Both the position numbers and the translations under genes were made by a program. The notes under the pieces were generated by a model. The model worked only from the letters and a program-made list of their open reading frames with translations. It ran no database searches and was not told where the DNA came from. A DNA stretch of 64,000 nt from Zopfochytrium polystomum (taxonomy: Eukaryota > Chytridiomycota > Chytridiomycetes > Chytridiales > Chytridiaceae), in NCBI GenBank assembly GCA_025765615.1, contig JAIVFJ010000059.1, positions 62,001 through 126,000 of the forward strand, written 5' to 3'. Positions 61,128 through 64,000 of this stretch are shown piece by piece (the first letter of the stretch is position 1; every line of letters begins with the position of its first letter).

Positions 61128-62663
61128 TCATCTCCCCCTTTTAGGCCTCTTCTGCAACTTGGTGGGGTACCTGGTCTTGAACTCGAGCAGAAGGTCTTGG
61201 CAGTGAGTGAGGTTTGACTCAGGCTCCCAGGTGTTGTCAGCATCTGAGTAACCTTTCCACTTAACAAGGAACTTGAGTGTCCTTCCAAACCACTTGGCAT
61301 CTAAGATTTGTTCAACCTCAAATTCCTCTTCACCTTCTACCTCAACTGGAGGAGGAGGAGGAACAACTCTGCCTGGAATGGAATTGGCCACAAACTTCTC
61401 CAAAAGGCTGACATGGAAAACTGGGTGGATCTTCATGGATGCAGGGAGATCCAGCTTGAAGGTGACTGGATTGATTTGCTCCAAGATCTTGAAAGGTCTC
61501 AACTTGAGGTTGTCTAGCTTGGGACTTGGTCTTTTGGACTGCAAGTTCTTCCTCATGCCTGGCCAGTAAAAGTCTCTGGAAACAAGCTCATATGTCTTGT
61601 GCTCTCCTGGGTGTCCAGCTGTTGCTGCATCATGCCTTGTCTTGAGTATCTCAAGTTTTTCCTCTTCTTGGCTGATTTGAATCTTGTGAGGCTTGGGGTC
61701 CTTGGAAATAGCATGGGCCCACACACTGTCAGGAAGCAGTGAAAGGTGTGTCTTGGATGGTGGGGTGAAACCATCTCCCCCTTCAGGTGCAAGGTCTGTC
61801 CTTCTGTGCTCATCAGTGGTGGGGCTTGAATTCTTGACTGGGAACTGTGATTCTTGAATCTTTGACTGAGAGTTCTGTTCTTGGCAAAGACTGTGAGCTG
61901 TGGAACTTGAATCTTGAATGTGGACTGTGAACTGTGGTACTTGAATCTTTGACTGTGGGTTCTGTGAACAAGAGTCATGGCCATGACTGTGAGCTCTATG
62001 AGCTCTACTTGAATCTTGACTGTGAACTGTGAACTGTGGAACTTGAGTCTTGGCTGGCTGTGAATCTTGAATCAAGGGCTTGAGAGCATGAGACTTGGGG
62101 GCTTGACTTGAGTTTTGGGTGACTGTTCCGATTGGTGGAGGTTGGACTTGACCAGTGACCCAATCAATGGCAGGGTTCTGGGCTTGCAGCCATGGTAATC
62201 CCAGGATGACAGAGAATGTGGGTGAGCCAAGATCCAATACTTCCAGATTGACCATGGATGGTGGAAAGTCTTGGATGTGGAGGTTTAGCTTGGTTTCATG
62301 GCTGATTTCCTTGAACAGAGCATGATTGGCAAAGTGGACCTTGAGGGGTGTGGATTTCTTGATCGTAGGAATGGCACAAGACTTGGCAAGGGTGGCATCA
62401 ATGATGTTGCAGGATGATCCAGAGTCTATAAGGGCCTTGGTTGTGATGGTTGACTTGGGTGAGAGTTGAATCTTGACATCCATGGTGAGTTGGTGGGGCT
62501 TGGAATCTGAGGTGTTTGTGGTGCTGGTGGTGGTGATGAAACAGGGGCAGCTTGGAGGAGGGTCCAGGGAATTGCCCCTCAGTGAGCCTGGACCTGGGAG
62601 TTTGGGTGCTTCTTCCTTGGGCAGTCCTTGACAGCATGCTCCTTGGAGCCACAGTAAAAACAC
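61128..62663 (-). CDS. protease / integrase-tail / chromodomain polyprotein, internally deleted
   Basis: The frame overlaps gag by about 85 bp in the -1 frame and would be reached by frameshifting at 62600-62606. It holds an aspartic protease (LIDSGSSCNIID with the catalytic Asp intact, then VILGLPWLQAQNPAIDW), a Gln/Ser-rich repeat linker, RRTDLAPEGGDG through FYWPGMRK (start of the integrase zinc finger), a fusion to NLQSKRPSPKLDNLKL (integrase C-terminal region), and a chromodomain (FLVKWKGY, NTWEPE). Compared with the intact pol at 32827-35868, about 1410 bp (RT and RNase H) and 774 bp (integrase core) are missing, both multiples of three. Confidence 0.9.
   Translation of the reverse strand: MFLLWLQGACCQGLPKEEAPKLPGPGSLRGNSLDPPPSCPCFITTTSTTNTSDSKPHQLTMDVKIQLSPKSTITTKALIDSGSSCNIIDATLAKSCAIPTIKKSTPLKVHFANHALFKEISHETKLNLHIQDFPPSMVNLEVLDLGSPTFSVILGLPWLQAQNPAIDWVTGQVQPPPIGTVTQNSSQAPKSHALKPLIQDSQPAKTQVPQFTVHSQDSSRAHRAHSHGHDSCSQNPQSKIQVPQFTVHIQDSSSTAHSLCQEQNSQSKIQESQFPVKNSSPTTDEHRRTDLAPEGGDGFTPPSKTHLSLLPDSVWAHAISKDPKPHKIQISQEEEKLEILKTRHDAATAGHPGEHKTYELVSRDFYWPGMRKNLQSKRPSPKLDNLKLRPFKILEQINPVTFKLDLPASMKIHPVFHVSLLEKFVANSIPGRVVPPPPPVEVEGEEEFEVEQILDAKWFGRTLKFLVKWKGYSDADNTWEPESNLTHCQDLLLEFKTRYPTKLQKRPKRGR
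62561..62606 (-). promoter_or_regulatory. -1 ribosomal frameshift signal in gag/pol overlap
   Basis: In element sense the gag codons CAC CCA AAC form the heptamer C CCA AAC (62606-62600). A 5-nt spacer TCCCA follows, then an 8-bp perfect inverted repeat GGTCCAGG...CCTGGACC with a loop of about 18 nt that contains the gag TGA. A -1 slip enters the protease/pol frame exactly. The other copy (heptamer 32295-32289) keeps the stem through one G-U pair. Confidence 0.75.
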
Positions 62664-63502
62664 AGTCCCTGCTGGGCCCTCCTTGTTTTCTCCTCTTGGC
62701 TCAGAGGACCCTTAGGAAGTGTCTCAACTGCATCCACTTGCATGGGTTCAGGAACTGTAAGAGCTTGAGGAACTGGGGTAGGTCTTGATGTAGTTCCTAC
62801 TTGTCTTTGCTTCAGCCTCTTGGAGTAGAGTCTGTTGTCAATCTTGATGGCAAGGAGAATGTACTCTTCCAAGGTCTCAGGGATGTGCAGAGACTGGGAG
62901 AGCATGTCTTGGATGGACTCATGGAGACCATCATGGTACAGCTCCATCAGAGCTGCATCATTGTATCCAGAGTCTCTGGCTAGTTGCTTGAATTGGTTGG
63001 TGTAGGCCACACAAGATTGCTTTCCTTGCTTGATATGCTTGAGCTTGGATCTTGCTGTCCAAGATGCGTAGGGGTCACCAAAGGTAGCTTCCAGCCCCTC
63101 CCAGAGCTCTTGCAGGGTGGTGGGTGTGCTTGGGAGAGATCTGTACCATGATTGAGCTTGACCAGACAGGAGGGTGCTTGTGAAAAGAACCTTGACTTGC
63201 TCACTTGGAAATCTTGAAGGTTGGAGAAGGATGACATTCTCCACAGTGGCCATGAAGTTCCTAAGGTCTTTGGCCAGCCCAGTGAACTTGTCAGGGCTGG
63301 GAACCTTGGGCTCTCTTGCTTGGTTGGCTTGAGGCAGGGGAAGAGCTTGATGTTCTTGTTGGTGAAGTTGTTGTTGAAGCTGGTGCTGCTGGTGAAGGAC
63401 TTGTTCTTGAAGTTGGTGTGTCTGTCTTGAGAGGGCTTGTAATTGGTCCATCAAGGCTTGGAAGGCAGTTGCATCAGGGAAGGTGTTGTTTGGGTCAGAC
63501 AT
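62579..63502 (-). CDS. gag: chromovirus Gag with CCHC zinc knuckle
   Basis: An intact 307-aa frame starts at MSDPNNTFPDATAFQALMDQ, shortly after the 5' LTR and PBS. A Gln-rich helical N-terminus (about 18-55) is followed by the gag core (FVNVILLQPS-type helix, TSTLLSGQAQSWYRSLP, LWEGLEATFGDPYASW, KQGKQSCVAYTNQFKQLA, LYHDGLHESIQDMLSQ). A single zinc knuckle CFYCGSKEHAVKDC (CX2CX4HX4C) lies near residues 283-296. The frame ends with TGA inside the frameshift hairpin. Gag packages element RNA into virus-like particles. Confidence 0.93.
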   Translation of the reverse strand: MSDPNNTFPDATAFQALMDQLQALSRQTHQLQEQVLHQQHQLQQQLHQQEHQALPLPQANQAREPKVPSPDKFTGLAKDLRNFMATVENVILLQPSRFPSEQVKVLFTSTLLSGQAQSWYRSLPSTPTTLQELWEGLEATFGDPYASWTARSKLKHIKQGKQSCVAYTNQFKQLARDSGYNDAALMELYHDGLHESIQDMLSQSLHIPETLEEYILLAIKIDNRLYSKRLKQRQVGTTSRPTPVPQALTVPEPMQVDAVETLPKGPLSQEEKTRRAQQGLCFYCGSKEHAVKDCPRKKHPNSQVQAH

Positions 63503-63529
63503 GATGGCAGAGAGTAGTGGGAGAGGGTG

Positions 63530-63540
63530 AAGTGAATTAT
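63530..63540 (-). promoter_or_regulatory. self-priming PBS complementary to mRNA 5' end
   Basis: In element sense ATAATTCACTT begins 2 nt after the 5' LTR end. Its exact complement AAGTGAATTAT lies in the LTR at 63623-63613, about 36 nt downstream of the T of TATAAAAG (63658-63651), where transcription should start. A tRNA-type PBS beginning TGG is absent. The arrangement and the 11-nt length match Tf1-type self-priming. Confidence 0.75.
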
Positions 63541-63542
63541 GA

Positions 63543-63895
63543 TGTCAGGAACAGGGCAGGACAGGACAAGGCAGACAAGGAACTGAGAGGAGTGATGATT
63601 GTATTGGAAACAATAATTCACTTGAGGGATGGGACAGGTCCCCCATCCCCCTTTTATACCTTTTGAGAGTGTTCCTTGTCAAGACTCAAAGAAAGTTCCA
63701 GAAAGAGCAATTAGTAATACAATGATACCAATGATACCAATGACAAAAAGACAAGTCAGGAAAGCAAAGAAGGTTCCAGAAGGTTCCACAAGGTTCCATG
63801 AAGGAATGTTCTAGAAGGTTCCAGAAGGTTCCAGAAGGTTCCATGAAGGAATGTTCTAGAAGGTTCCAGAGGTTTCCAGAGGGTGATTCATAACA
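63543..63895 (-). repeat. 5' LTR of the deletion derivative
   Basis: 353 bp, TGTTATGAATC...GTTCCTGACA in element sense, with U3 GAA/TTC array, TATAAAAG at 63658-63651 and the TSD CGAAG at its outer end. Confidence 0.93.
63768..63870 (-). promoter_or_regulatory. heat-shock-element array in LTR U3
   Basis: The stretch is built almost wholly of alternating GAA and TTC triplets at 5-bp steps (GAAGGTTCCAGAAGGTTCC, GAATGTTCTAGAAGGTTCC), the nGAAnnTTCn form bound by heat shock factor. It lies upstream of the TATA box in element sense. Equivalent arrays occur in every 353-bp LTR here; shorter ones occur in the solo LTRs at 29787 and 57430. Confidence 0.7.
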
Positions 63896-64000
63896 CGAAG
63901 GGTCAGGAACCAGTTTTGTCCAGATTGATGGAGTCCATAGAGGCTCTTGAGGAGTTTGCGGAATAGCTTCTTTCCATCTGGAGTGAATTGCTCATGGCCT
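63896..64000 (-). pseudogene. copia RT fragment, right of chromovirus insertion
   Basis: In minus sense it reads PDGKKLFRKLLKSLYGLHQS then GQNWFLTLR, a copia reverse-transcriptase block. Removing the insertion and one CGAAG copy joins this in frame to KVIVKIADILTKPL at 60774, so the target was an internally deleted copia element. It runs off the window. Confidence 0.8.

Larger units (their letters stand above)
60775..63895 (-). mobile_element. complete chromovirus deletion derivative with TSD
   Basis: 3121 bp with two 353-bp LTRs (60775-61127 and 63543-63895) and a perfect TSD CGAAG (60770-60774 and 63896-63900). The interior keeps PBS, intact gag, frameshift signal, intact protease to chromodomain frame and polypurine tract. 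It lacks RT, RNase H and the integrase core. The cis-acting parts needed for packaging, priming and integration all look present, so it could be mobilised in trans by a full-length relative. Confidence 0.93.

Overview
The window is nuclear DNA from a eukaryote, most likely a zoosporic (flagellated) fungus of the chytrid or Blastocladiomycota kind. Genes have many short GT-AG introns (about 50-230 bp, one of 678 bp) and very GC-rich exons. The gene set is fungal: a Zds1-type C-terminal domain, a Pex24p/dysferlin-domain peroxin, a UFD4/TRIP12 HECT ligase and Gem1/Miro. A CEP120-like centriolar protein is also present and is expected only where centrioles and cilia are retained. The lineage is inferred; no marker gene was compared.

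Layout. 1-2485: 3' part of a Zds1-domain gene (+). 5654-7333: peroxin (-). 9362-15671: a 15-exon full ABCB (MDR/P-glycoprotein) transporter (+). 15672-19809: repeats, including a solo LTR with intact TSD and a Tc1/mariner relic. 19810-21007: pseudokinase-like gene (+). 21615-22752: unrecognised gene with an N-terminal hydrophobic segment (-). 22753-38316: repeat-rich block. 38317-45440: HECT ligase (+). 45755-47565: coactosin (+). 47917-51870: CEP120-like (+). 52833-56224: Miro GTPase (+). 56225-64000: second repeat block. Exon junctions were placed by hand from GT/AG sites, phase continuity and family continuity; every multi-exon model closes in frame.

The most informative part is one Ty3/gypsy chromovirus family (LTR of 353 bp, TGTTATGAATC...CCTGACA). 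Its U3 holds a near-perfect array of alternating GAA/TTC pentamers, i.e. heat-shock elements. An 11-nt sequence just inside the 5' LTR is exactly complementary to the predicted mRNA 5' end, as in Tf1-type self-priming. Its gag/pol overlap has a canonical -1 frameshift signal (CCCAAAC, 5-nt spacer, 8-bp stem). Two insertions carry the same two in-frame internal deletions (RT-RNase H and integrase core), so a deletion derivative has been mobile. One of them is interrupted by a second element with an intact RT-RNaseH-IN-chromodomain pol but no gag, protease or PBS. Target-site duplications (ACCTG, CGAAG, CATAC) delimit the insertions.

A second LTR family (about 410 bp, TGTTAGGCGGAACTG...), assigned to Ty1/copia because one copy abuts a copia pol relic and a purine tract, occurs six times. 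Three copies are interrupted, truncated or inverted close to the same internal position. The elements are nested: dispersed repeat, then copia element, then chromovirus derivative. CT/GA and CAGA microsatellites sit in 5' flanks and first introns of most genes.
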